The notes beneath the pieces were generated by a model. The model was not told where the DNA came from. It worked only from the letters and a program-made list of their open reading frames with translations, and made no database searches. Position numbers and translations under genes: made by a program. Shown piece after piece: positions 47,158-57,300 of a stretch of DNA of 64,000 nucleotides (within the stretch, counting starts at the first letter, position 1; each line of letters starts with the position of its first letter). Where the stretch lies: the NCBI RefSeq assembly GCF_001875725.1, contig NZ_MLCQ01000029.1, positions 434,001 through 498,000 of the forward strand, read 5' to 3'. This stretch comes from Corynebacterium sp. NML140438. Lineage in GTDB: Bacteria; Actinomycetota; Actinomycetes; Mycobacteriales; Mycobacteriaceae.

Positions 47158-49548
47158 GTGAGTGCACTTCGTTCCTTTGGAAACCTTTTGCTCGGCCTTT
47201 GCGCCGTTGCGCTGGCGATTGCCCTGTGTTTGGCGCCGGTCGCGGGCCTGACGGGCCTCGCTATTGCGCGCACCGCGAATACAATGCAGTCGAATTTGCT
47301 CGACCTGACGCACGGTGATGTCCCCGGCGTCACGACTGTCACGGACGTCAACGGCACCCCCATTGCGTGGTTATACAAACAGCGTAGATACGAAGTCCCG
47401 AGCGAAAAAATTTCAGCGCATGTAAAACATGCACTGGTTTCCACAGAGGATCGACGCTTTTATATGCATGACGGCGTTGATATGCAGGGCTTCGCGAGGG
47501 CCATGGTGACGAATGTGCTGGCGGGTGGTGTTGAGCAGGGGGCGTCGACAATTAATCAGCAGTACGTGAAGAACTACCTGTGGCTCGTCGAGGCCGGCAA
47601 CGACGAGGAGGCGCAGGCCGCGACTGAGCAGTCGATCCCGAGGAAGCTGCGGGAGATGCGCATGGCCTCCGACCTGGACAAGACGCTGACGAAGGACGAG
47701 ATCCTCACCCGCTATCTCAACCTTGTCTCCTTCGGGAACCACGCCTACGGCATCGAAGCCGCAGCGCGTATCTACTTCGACATCCCAGCGTCCGAGCTGA
47801 ACCCGCCGCAGGCGGCGCTGCTGGTGGGCCTGCTGCAGTCGGTGGAGTACCTCAACCCATACACGAACCCGGAGGGCGCGACGCAGCGCCGCAACACCGT
47901 CCTGCAGAACATGGCGAACGAAGGCCACCTCACCCAGGAGGAGGCGGACCGCTACGCGGCGACCCCACTGGGCGTGGTGGACAAGCCGAAGGGCCTGCCG
48001 GACGGCTGCATCACCGCCGGCGACGCGGGCTTCATGTGTGACTACGCCCTGCAATACCTGGAGAGCAAGGGCCTGAGCCTCGACGAGATCGAGCGCGGTT
48101 CCTACACCATCACCACCACCCTGGACCCCGCGGTGCAGGCATCAACAGTGCAGGCGGTGCGTAACAACGTCAACCCCGCCACCCACGGCGTGGCCGAGGT
48201 CCTCAACGTGATCCGGCCCGGCGCGGACTCCCGCGACATCCTCGCGATGGCGTCCTCGCGCTACTACGGCCTTGAGCTGGAGAAGAACCAGACGATCTTG
48301 CCGCAGCCCACGTCGATGGTGGGCAACGGCGCAGGTTCCGTATTCAAGATTTTCACCGCCGCGGCTGCGCTCGAGCAGGGTTACGGGCTCGACTCGATGC
48401 TGAACACGCCGGTGCGCTCCGTGGTCTACGGCATGGGCAAGGGCGGCGCCGCAGGCTGCCCCGCAGGCGCCTATTGCGTGGAGAACGCCGGCGTCTACCC
48501 GCCACAAATGACCCTGCGCGACGCCCTGGCCCAGTCTCCGAACACGTCGTTCATCGAGCTCATCCAGAGCGTCGGCGTCACCCCGACAGTGGATATGGCG
48601 GTGCGCCTGGGCCTTCGCTCCTACACCGAGCCCAATACGTTTGGCGACGGCCGCTCCGTCGCCCAAGCGGCGAAGGAAGAAAACATGGGCTCCTTCGTCC
48701 TGGGCCCCACCGCGGTGAACCCGCTCGAGCTCTCCAACGTGGGCGCCACGCTGGCCGCGGGTGGCCGCTGGTGCGAGCCGAACCCAATCAAGAGCGTGGT
48801 GGATAAGCACGGGCAGGAAGTGTTCATCCAACGCCCGCCGTGCGAGCAAGTCCTCGACCCGGAGATCGCGGGCGCGCTCGCCCTCGGTATGTCACACGAC
48901 TCTATCGACGGCACCGCCAAGGACGCAGCCGCCGCCGCCCGGTGGACCTCGCCCGTCGCAGCCAAGACCGGCACCACGGAGTCCCACCAGTCCTCCGCGT
49001 TCCTCGGGTTCACCCGCGGGATGGCCGGCGCGCCGTACATTTTCAACGACGGCACCCAAACCACCCCGCTGTGCACCGGCCCAGTGCGTCAGTGCTCCGT
49101 AGGCAACCTGTTCGGCGGCAACGAGGCCGCGCGCACCTGGTTCCAAGCCGCCCACGGCGTGCCCGGCGCCGCGGCCGCGGGCCTGCCGCCGACCAGTGCG
49201 ACCTACACGCGCGGCACGAAGCAGTCGGCGCTCGACGCCGTCGTCGGCCTCCCGGCCGCCACCGCGAAGCAGCAGCTCCAGGCGCAAGGGTTCAACGTGA
49301 CCACTCAAACCGTCTTCGGCAACGGGGCGCCCACCGGCAACGTCATCGCCGCGATCCCCGCCAACCCCGCACTCACGCAGGGCACCATGGTCACCCTCAA
49401 CGTGTCCGACGGCAGCGCCGCCTCCCCCACCGCGTCACCGTCGGCGTCCACCCCGCCGACCAGCACGCAAGCCCCCGCCGTCGACTTCGACGGCATCCAG
49501 CAGTCACTCAACGACGCCCGCGATGCGCTCACGAGCGTCTTCCAATAA
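47158..49548 (+). CDS. class A penicillin-binding protein with PASTA domain (PonA2-like)
   Basis: A 796-aa bifunctional peptidoglycan synthase anchored by an N-terminal helix (residues 5-35). The glycosyltransferase domain has the catalytic Glu in VSTEDRRFYMHDG and QGASTINQQYVKN. The transpeptidase has S394-x-x-K397 (SVFK), SPN (QSPNTS) and KTGT. One PASTA domain (VVGLPAATAKQQL, about 690-765) and a Ser/Thr/Pro tail close the protein. It acts outside the membrane in wall synthesis. Confidence 0.95.
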   Translation: MSALRSFGNLLLGLCAVALAIALCLAPVAGLTGLAIARTANTMQSNLLDLTHGDVPGVTTVTDVNGTPIAWLYKQRRYEVPSEKISAHVKHALVSTEDRRFYMHDGVDMQGFARAMVTNVLAGGVEQGASTINQQYVKNYLWLVEAGNDEEAQAATEQSIPRKLREMRMASDLDKTLTKDEILTRYLNLVSFGNHAYGIEAAARIYFDIPASELNPPQAALLVGLLQSVEYLNPYTNPEGATQRRNTVLQNMANEGHLTQEEADRYAATPLGVVDKPKGLPDGCITAGDAGFMCDYALQYLESKGLSLDEIERGSYTITTTLDPAVQASTVQAVRNNVNPATHGVAEVLNVIRPGADSRDILAMASSRYYGLELEKNQTILPQPTSMVGNGAGSVFKIFTAAAALEQGYGLDSMLNTPVRSVVYGMGKGGAAGCPAGAYCVENAGVYPPQMTLRDALAQSPNTSFIELIQSVGVTPTVDMAVRLGLRSYTEPNTFGDGRSVAQAAKEENMGSFVLGPTAVNPLELSNVGATLAAGGRWCEPNPIKSVVDKHGQEVFIQRPPCEQVLDPEIAGALALGMSHDSIDGTAKDAAAAARWTSPVAAKTGTTESHQSSAFLGFTRGMAGAPYIFNDGTQTTPLCTGPVRQCSVGNLFGGNEAARTWFQAAHGVPGAAAAGLPPTSATYTRGTKQSALDAVVGLPAATAKQQLQAQGFNVTTQTVFGNGAPTGNVIAAIPANPALTQGTMVTLNVSDGSAASPTASPSASTPPTSTQAPAVDFDGIQQSLNDARDALTSVFQ

Positions 49549-49560
49549 GGCTAACTAGCC

Positions 49561-50010
49561 CTAGCTCAGGCGGGCCTTGACCGCCGTGGAAAGCCGCTTG
49601 CCGTCAACACGGCCGGCGGCTTTCGCGTTCGCAGCCTTCATGACCTGACCCATCTGCGCCATCGACTCCGCACCGACCTCGGCGACGGCCTCCTCCACCA
49701 GGGCGTCGACTTCCTCGTCGGTGAGCTGGGCAGGCTGGTATGCCTCGAGGATTTCGGCTTCGCGGAGTTCGGCGTCGGCAAGCTCTTGGCGGCCGTTCGT
49801 GGCGTAAATCTCCGCGGACTCGCGGCGCTTCTTTACCTCGCGAGCAATAATCTTCAAGATCTCCGCATCATCCACCTCGTGCTTCGCACCCTCGGTCTCA
49901 GCGGTCTGGATCGCGGCAAGCAACATACGGATCGTGCCGGTGCGCTCCTTCTCCTTCGCCTTCATCGCGGTCTTCAGGTCTGCGCGCAGCTGTGCTTTCA
50001 ATTCACTCAT
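49561..50010 (-). CDS. YqeY/GatB-like domain protein
   Basis: A 149-aa helical protein of the YqeY family (tRNA-amidotransferase GatB C-terminal-like domain), starting MSELKAQLRADLKTAMKAK. The domain appears complete; the cellular role of stand-alone YqeY is unsettled. A TACGCT hexamer 7 nt before the ATG indicates a leaderless mRNA. It converges on the PBP gene with a 12-bp gap. Confidence 0.92.
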   Translation of the reverse strand: MSELKAQLRADLKTAMKAKEKERTGTIRMLLAAIQTAETEGAKHEVDDAEILKIIAREVKKRRESAEIYATNGRQELADAELREAEILEAYQPAQLTDEEVDALVEEAVAEVGAESMAQMGQVMKAANAKAAGRVDGKRLSTAVKARLS

Positions 50011-50017
50011 GTGGAAA

Positions 50018-50023
50018 AGCGTA
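50018..50023 (-). promoter_or_regulatory. putative -10 element of the yqeY-like gene (leaderless)
   Basis: TACGCT on the minus strand, 7 nt before the ATG at 50010. Confidence 0.5.
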
Positions 50024-50032
50024 GTCCATCTG

Positions 50033-50038
50033 TACGCT
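50033..50038 (+). promoter_or_regulatory. putative -10 element of the metallophosphoesterase gene (leaderless)
   Basis: TACGCT, 7 nt before the GTG at 50046; same hexamer and spacing as the divergent neighbour, the two being only 9 bp apart. Confidence 0.5.
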
Positions 50039-50045
50039 AGGACGC

Positions 50046-50951
50046 GTGAACACTTCCCTCAAACGCCTCACGCGCGCCGCCGGAGTTGCCGCCGGGGTCG
50101 CCGGAGCCACTGCCGCGTACGGCGTGAGCCAACTCAACAACTACCGACTGAAGGAATACACCCTCCCCCTCCTCCCACCCGGCACCCTCAGCGGGCGGGA
50201 CACCTTCGACATCCTGCACGTCAGCGACCTCCACATGATCCCCGGCCAACACGCCAAAGTCGCCTGGGTCTCCAGCCTCGCCGAACTCCACCCCGACCTG
50301 GTGATCAACACCGGCGACAACCTCTCCGACCCCAAGGGTGTGCCCTGGGTCTTCCAGGCCCTCGGCCCGCTCCTGGACGTCCCGGGCGCGTTCGTCTTCG
50401 GCACCAACGACTACTGGGCACCCCGCCCCGTCAACCCCTTCAAGTACTTGCTTGGCACGAAGCGCGAGCCCTCCTACGTCGACCTCCCCTGGGAAGGCAT
50501 GCGCGCCGCGTTCATCGAGCACGGCTGGCAGGACGCCACGCACCGCCGCCTCGAGTTCAAAATTAACGACGTCCGCCTCGCCATCACCGGCGTCGACGAC
50601 CCACACCACAACCTTCACGACTACTCCGCAATCGCCGGCGCACCCCACCCCGACGCGGACCTGTCCATCGCACTGCTCCACGCCCCCTACCGGGAAGTCC
50701 TCGACGCCTTCGAACGCGACGGCTACCAGCTGGCCCTCTCCGGTCACACCCACGGCGGCCAAATCTGCCTCCCTGGCGAGCGCGCAATCGTCACCAACGC
50801 CGACATCGACCGCGAGCGCGCCTCCGGCCTGCACCGCTTCGGCCGCATGTGGATGGAAGTCTCCAACGGGCTGGGCACCTCCAAGTACGCCCCCGTACGC
50901 ATCTTCTGCCCGCCATCCGCGGCGTTGCTCCACATCACGGAACGGCCCTGA
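50046..50951 (+). CDS. metallophosphoesterase (YkuE-like), probably membrane-anchored
   Basis: A 301-aa calcineurin-like phosphoesterase. An N-terminal hydrophobic stretch (residues 9-27) precedes the metal-binding blocks SDLHM, INTGDN, GTND (a variant of GNHD), LLHAPY and SGHTHGGQ. The order and spacing are those of the YkuE/YaeI group; an activity on lipid-linked phosphates is a family possibility. The divergent partner is the YqeY-like gene, and the pair is often next to ponA2 in actinobacteria. Confidence 0.92.
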   Translation: MNTSLKRLTRAAGVAAGVAGATAAYGVSQLNNYRLKEYTLPLLPPGTLSGRDTFDILHVSDLHMIPGQHAKVAWVSSLAELHPDLVINTGDNLSDPKGVPWVFQALGPLLDVPGAFVFGTNDYWAPRPVNPFKYLLGTKREPSYVDLPWEGMRAAFIEHGWQDATHRRLEFKINDVRLAITGVDDPHHNLHDYSAIAGAPHPDADLSIALLHAPYREVLDAFERDGYQLALSGHTHGGQICLPGERAIVTNADIDRERASGLHRFGRMWMEVSNGLGTSKYAPVRIFCPPSAALLHITERP

Positions 50952-51001
50952 CCACTGCTTTTGTTTTTCGTGGGCGTAGGAGTAACATATCCTTGTGCCC
51001 A

Positions 51002-51078
<77 letters not shown>

Positions 51079-51081
51079 ATG

Positions 51082-51111
51082 AAAACCCCGCCGCTTCTGC
51101 GGCGGGGTTTT
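51082..51111 (+). terminator. terminator of tRNA-Pro
   Basis: Perfect stem AAAACCCCGCCGC / GCGGCGGGGTTTT with a TTCT loop, 4 nt after the tRNA. Confidence 0.93.
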
Positions 51112-51139
51112 GGCGTTGCTTTCCTTACCTGAAGGGGTG

Positions 51140-51230
51140 AGTGACAAAAGACGCAACCACGTTTGGACCAGACATACAAACCAGCTGGTCACAAAATGCC
51201 TAATTTTTGTTAGTTGCGTCCTTTGTCACT
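51140..51230. repeat. dispersed palindromic element, copy 5
   Basis: Inverted ends AGTGACAAAAGACGCAAC (51140-51157) and its complement at 51213-51230 differ at one base. The internal box is reversed (CAGACATACAAA, 51169-51180), at the same distance (about 25 bp) from the left end as in copy 2. It lies between the tRNA-Pro terminator and the terminator of surface protein 2. Confidence 0.83.
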
Positions 51231-51266
51231 GGCTCACTTTTTACAGGCCAAAAGTTCACACGCGAA

Positions 51267-51309
51267 AACCCGCCCCCCACCGAAACGAGTCGGTGGTTGG
51301 GCGGGTTCA
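51267..51309 (-). terminator. terminator of surface protein 2 gene
   Basis: Long minus-strand hairpin AACCCGCCC-A-ACCACCGA / TCGGTGGGGGGCGGGTT followed by TTCG, 16 nt after the stop. Confidence 0.88.
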
Positions 51310-51324
51310 CTGGCCTAGACGGCG

Positions 51325-54300
51325 CTACTTCTCCTTGTTCTCCTTGTTGGAGCTCCCCATGATGGCGTCATGGATGGCGCCCTTCTTGCTGGAGGCTGCG
51401 CTTGGCTCGCCTTCCTTGGAGGAACCGAAGATGGTCATGCCGTGGTCGAAGCCTTCGGGTTCGCACGCCTGCTTGATCAGGGAGATCGCGAGGGCGCCGG
51501 CGGCGATTGCGCCGAGTGCGATACCGATTGGGCGCAGCTGCTCGCCGATTGGGGCGAACTGCTTGTTGATGGCTGCGACCTGCGCATCAATTTCGCGTAC
51601 CCAGTCTGGGCGTTCCCAGCCACGGCCGCCTTCGCCCCGGTCTGGGGTGTTGCGACGCATTGCTTCGTTGAACTGGGCGGTCAGGCCGTTCAACTGTGGC
51701 TGGAGGGCTTCCGCGATTGGTGCGCCGACTGCGGCTGCGAGGCCGATTGGCAGCAGCCACAGAATCGGGCTGTTGAGCGCGAACATGTTGGCCATGCAGC
51801 GCTTGAAGCCGTCGGCGGAGGAGCCTTCACCAGGCTTGCCAGGCTTGCCAGGCTTGTCCGTCGCGCTGCTGTCCTTGGCGATGATGCCCACTACCGTCTT
51901 CACCTCGTACTTCTTGCCGCTGGCGGTGGTGACGGTGACTGGGATGTCGACCTTTTCGCCTGGGGTGGCGTCGGCTGGTGGGGTGACCAGCAGGTTGCCT
52001 TCCTTGGAAATGGTCGCCTTCCAACCCTTCGGCAGCGCGCCTACTTCGTAGGTGTTGCCGTCGGTGTGCTTGCCGATGTTGACCGGCACGTCAGTGCCCG
52101 GGGTGGTGATGGCCGGCGGGTAGTACAGGCCAGGCACCTCAGGCGTCGAAGGCTCACCCGGCTCACCAGGCTGGCCTGGCTGATCCGGCTTGCCTGGCTT
52201 CAGCGGCTCGGATGGCTCGATTGGCTGGTTGCCGACGGTGAACACGGCGTAGGTGGTGTAGGTTTCGCCGTTCTTCGGGGTGACGGTGACGGGGACGCGG
52301 ATCCAGTCGCCTGGCTTGGCGTCCTTCGGTGTCGTTGCGGAGACGACGCCGTTGTCGTCGACGGATACTTCCCAGCCGTCGACGTCGCCCGGTACGGAGA
52401 ACTTGTCGCCCTCAGCCGCGTTTTCGGGCTGCTGGGTGTGGGTTTCTCCTGGCAGTGTCTTGAGCGCACCGTAGTTGGCCTTCGGGGCGTCGGACTTGTC
52501 CTTCACGGAGGCGAAGGCCGGGACGATGACGCTGCTGCCGTCGCCGTAGGTGACCTTGACTGGGATCAGGACGGAGTCGCCAGGTTTGGCGTTTGCTGGT
52601 GGCGTCGACAAGACGTTGCCGTGCTCGTCGATGGTGGCCTTCCAGCCTTCGATTTCTGGCTTCCAGTCGGGGTCGATTTCGACCTTGGCGTTTGCTGGGA
52701 CCTTGGAACCTTCGTGCAGTGGCACTTCGTCGGTGGAGCCTGGCTCCTGGACGACCTTGCCGTAGGTTGGCACGACCTTGCCGACGCCGACCTCAATGAT
52801 GCGGTTTTGCGGTGTCTTGGTGTCGGTGGTGTTTTCGACGGGGTCGCCTTGGACGGTGCCGTCGACAAGCTTCCAGACCTTTTCGGTGACCTTTTCGCCG
52901 TAGGTGCCTTCCTGCACGGTGCGTACTGCGCCGGCTGGCAGGGTGTCTACCTTGCGGATTTTAGTCTCGAATGGGACTGGGGTGTGGATGGTCTCGCGTA
53001 GCTCAGTCTGCTTGGTTTGCTTCTTGGTGCCAACCAGGATGATTTGGTCGACTGGCTCTTGGATTTCCGGCTTCTGTGGGACGCCGTCGATCACCTTGTG
53101 CGAGATCTTGCCTACCTTGCCTGGCTGCGCGATCTTGTGGGTGCCGGCGTCGAGAGTCGGGTCTTCCTTCACGATGACCTTGAACGGGGTTTCTTCCGTC
53201 CAGTGGATTTCAGGCGTGACGCCTGGCTTCTCCTTGGTGCCGACGCGAATGATGCGGTCCTGTGGTTCAGTGACGCGCGTCTTTTCGGTGTGGATGTCGG
53301 TGATTTGGGAGTTCTCGATGGTCCGGGTGGTGGTCACCTCGTCCTTGCCAGGTACGCCTGGGTGCTCGGGGTCGACTTTCTGCTCTCCGACTTCCAGCTC
53401 GGGGTCGAAGACGATCCGGGTTTCGAACGGCACCTCGACCTCGGTCTTGGCGACGTCCGTGTTCTTGGTCATTGCGCCAACACGGATTTTCTCGGTGACT
53501 GGCTCCTTGGTGCGCTTGGTATCAACAACTGGGTCGCCGGAAGGCTTGCCGTTCTCGATCTTCTGCGTGGAGGTTTCTACCTCTTCGCCGTACTCGCCCT
53601 GCTGGTCGACGACCTTTTCGCCCGGTTTCAGGGTCGGGTCGATGGTGACTTCGGTTTCGAATGGGACGCGCTTGGTGGTCTTGGTGACCAGCTCGGTTGC
53701 GTCCGCCGCCGGGCCGTATTCAACGATGCGGTCCTTCGGCTCCTTCGTGGTTTCTTCCTTCGTTTCGACGCCAGCTTTGCCACCGGTTGCGCTGAAGTCA
53801 GCGGTGAACGTCTTCTCGCCGTTCTCGCCTTCCTCGACAACCTTGATGGTGCCCGGCTCCAGCTCTTTGTTCGGGCGTTCGATGAAACCGTGCGGGATCG
53901 GCGCGGTCCAGGTGGTTGTCGTGCCAGCGGTGGCTGGCTTGGTGCCAACATGGATCTCTTCGGTGACCGGGTCCGTCTTGCGTACCCAGTTGCCGTCGCG
54001 GTCCATGACTTCAGTGCCCGGTACGCCCTTGGTGACGACCTTGTGCTCGCCGGCTGGGATGTTCGGGTCCTCTACGACCTTCACGTCGAACGGCAGCTCA
54101 CGCTTCGGCTGACCAACGACCGTGATTGGCGCGCTGGTGGTGTCGACGGAGCCGTCAGCGTACGTGACCAGGACTGGGACGTTGATCAGGTCGCCTGGTT
54201 CGGCGTCGGCTGGCGGGGTGGCCAGGATGTTGCCGTCCTTGTCCAGGCTGGCGTCCCACAACTTGCCCTTTTCGCTCAGGACCTTGTAGATCGGGTTGCC

Positions 54301-57300
54301 GAACTCGTTGTTCTCGCCCGTCGGGGTGATCTTGCCTTCTGCTGGCTGGATCAGGTACGGGTTCTCCTTGGCAACCTCAAGCCCCGCTGGCTTCTCGATG
54401 CTCAGCGGCGACACCGTCTGCTCACCCGGGTAGGTGGTCTTCGGCGGGTAGGCAGGCTCGGCCTGGTAGTTGTTGGTCAGGTTCACGATTGTGGTGACCG
54501 GGACTTCCTCCGTGGAGCCGTCCGGGTATTTGACCGTGACGTTCTTGGTCTGCTTGTCGCCCGGCTTCGCGTCTGCCGGCGGTGTAACAGTGACCTCGCC
54601 CGTGTCCGGGTTGATCTCGTACTTCCAGTCGCCCTCCTTCGGGGCCTCCAGCTTGTACGTGGTACCTTCCGGCAGGTCCTTCGGCGAGATCAGACGGCTG
54701 ACGTACTTGTTCGGGGCCGTCGACTCGACGGAGTAGCCCGGCTCATAAATGTCCTTGTCTTCCTGCCGCACCACGAACGGCGCGTTGACTACGTCCTTGG
54801 AGCCATCCTCGTATTTGACAGTGACAGGAACGTCGATGTGGTCGCCTGGCTTCGCCGTCTTCGGTGGCGTGGCGGTGACCTGACCGTTTTTGTCTACGCT
54901 GACGGTCCAGCCGTCAACCTTATCAGGCACGCTGTACGGCGTTTTTTCGTCCAGGTCCTTGTCTGGGACCTTGGTGTCCTTGGTGATGTCGGATGTCTTT
55001 GCGACGCCCGGCTTCGTCTCCTGCTGTGCATAGCGCGGCTCGTAGACGTTGGCTTGGTCGCCGACCACCACGACGGTGGCGATGGTGGTGTCTGACGATC
55101 CGTCCTTGTACGTGACACGCACAGGGATGTCGGCGGAGCTGCCAGGCACGGCGTTCTCGCTGATCGGGGTGGTGATCGTGCCCGTCTTCGGGTCGATCTT
55201 GACCTGGTCCCATGTCAGGTTGCGCGGTGGCGCGATGTAGTTCGGGTCCTTCGGGTCCGTGATGAGGGAGAACTTTGGTTCCGACTCCTTGCGGATGTCC
55301 TTATCATCGACGGGACTGGTGACCTTGTCGCCCGGCTTCCCAGTCTTGGTTGGGTACTTCGGGTTGTTCATGTCCTTGTCCTCACCCACGACGGTGACGG
55401 TGACAGGGACGTCGGCTTCGGAGCCGTCAGGGTAGTTGACGTGGATGCTGATGGTTTCCTCGTCCCCTGGCTTCGCGTCCTTGGGTGGGGTCGCGGTCAC
55501 GGTGCCGTCATCGGCGACGTCGAACGTCCACCCCTCCGGCAGGCTCTTCGGCAGCTCGTACTTCGCCAGCTTCGGGTCCGACAGCTGCGTATTGATGTTG
55601 GAGGACACCTTCATCCCCGCCTTGGTGACCTTCGGCGGGTAGTTCGCAATATCGGAACCTGTACCGTCGCCAATCACGTTGATGGTGCCGGTGACTTCCT
55701 GCGGCACCGAGCCGCTTGCGTAGTACGTCTTCACCGGCACCGTGATGTAGGCGCCCGGCAGCGCGTTCTCCGGGATGGTGCTGGTGAGCTCACCTGTCTT
55801 CTCGTCGACGGTGATAGTCCAGTCGCCGACCTTGTACTCCAGGGAACCGTCAGGGAAGGTGTAGCGGTTCGGCTGCTCGTCGGTTTCCTTGCCACCCAGA
55901 CCCTTCGATGGGACCGTCGGCTTCAGGGTGACCGTGTCCTTTGCCTTACCCGAGGTTGCGCCGTATTCCGGCACCTTCACGTTCGACACAACCTGGAACG
56001 AGACCGGTGCCTCATCGGTGGTGCCGTCCGGGTAGGTTGCCTTCACTTTCGGCGTGATCGTGGTGAAGTTCGGGGCGTCCTTCTTGGACTTTGCGGTGAC
56101 GTTGCCGTCTTTATCGACCGTGACTTCTTCCCAGTGGTCCTTGTCGTAGGAGCCTTCGACGATTTCGTACTTAGCAGGCTTGATGACGTCCCCCTTGCCC
56201 AGTACTCGCGTCAGCGTCGCTTCAGCGGTCAGGGGCGTGCCCTGAGCGCCCTGCTTAGTCTCTTTGGGGTACTTGAGCTCGGTCTGCTGCGTGTGGTTCG
56301 GGGCCACTACCACGAGCAGCGGGATGACGTCCTTGGAGCCGTTGGAGTAGCGCACGTTGACAACGGGCTGGGCAAACGTGCCGGGGACCGGCTTGTCGAA
56401 GCCCGCTGGCGCCGTGACGATCACGCGGTAGTCGTCCTTTTCAGGGTCAGCGAACTCGGCGGTCCAGCCTTCGTAGACGAGGCGGTCGTCGAGGGTGATC
56501 TTGGCGTCGTACTTCTTCTTCAGGTCCGCAAGCGTATCGCGGTTCTTGTCCGCGACGGGCTCGAAGGTGATCTTCTGCGTCTGATCGCTTGGCTGGCCAT
56601 CCACGATGCCGGAGGTGATGGTCACCTGGTTCTTCTTGTATTGCGGGTCGTGATACAGGGTGTCGTCGACGCTGATAGCGTGCGAGCTAATCTCGTTCGC
56701 GGTGTTGTAGCGTGGCAGCGCGATGGAGCTATCGGTAGCCTCACCTGGGATCGGTTGATCTCCTGTATCCTTAGCGTTTTTCGCCAGCTCGTCAAGCTGC
56801 TGAACTTCTCGTGGCAGCGCGACGGCGGTAAACCGAAGCCCTTGCAGGCTGTCCAGCACCGCATCGTCGACGAATGTCGGCCAGGTAAGGAAGAAGTCGG
56901 AACCCTCGCGCGTGATGGTGACGTTTTCAAGCATCTGACCGCTACCGTCCGCCACCTTGATGCGCAGTCGAGCCAGGTCGCTTTCAGGAACTTCGCCGAT
57001 GGCGTTCGCAATCTTCACCTTCTCGCCAGGCTTGACCACTGCCTTGGACACGTCCGCCCAGTCAAGCTGCAACGGCACGCAGTTATCGGTCTCGCTGGGC
57101 CACGGGTTGACGTTCGCGGTGATGAAGAAGTTATCACCGAAGAACTTGACTCCAGGGTTGTCTTGCGTGTAATTACCCTTCCACGCAAGGGTCAGTCCCT
57201 TATCGCCAACGGCTTGCTGCTGAAACTGCTCGCTGAAGGTGAAGTCGCCATTCAGATTTCGTTGTGTTCTGCTAGCTTCGATTTCGGCGGGGTCAGCTGT

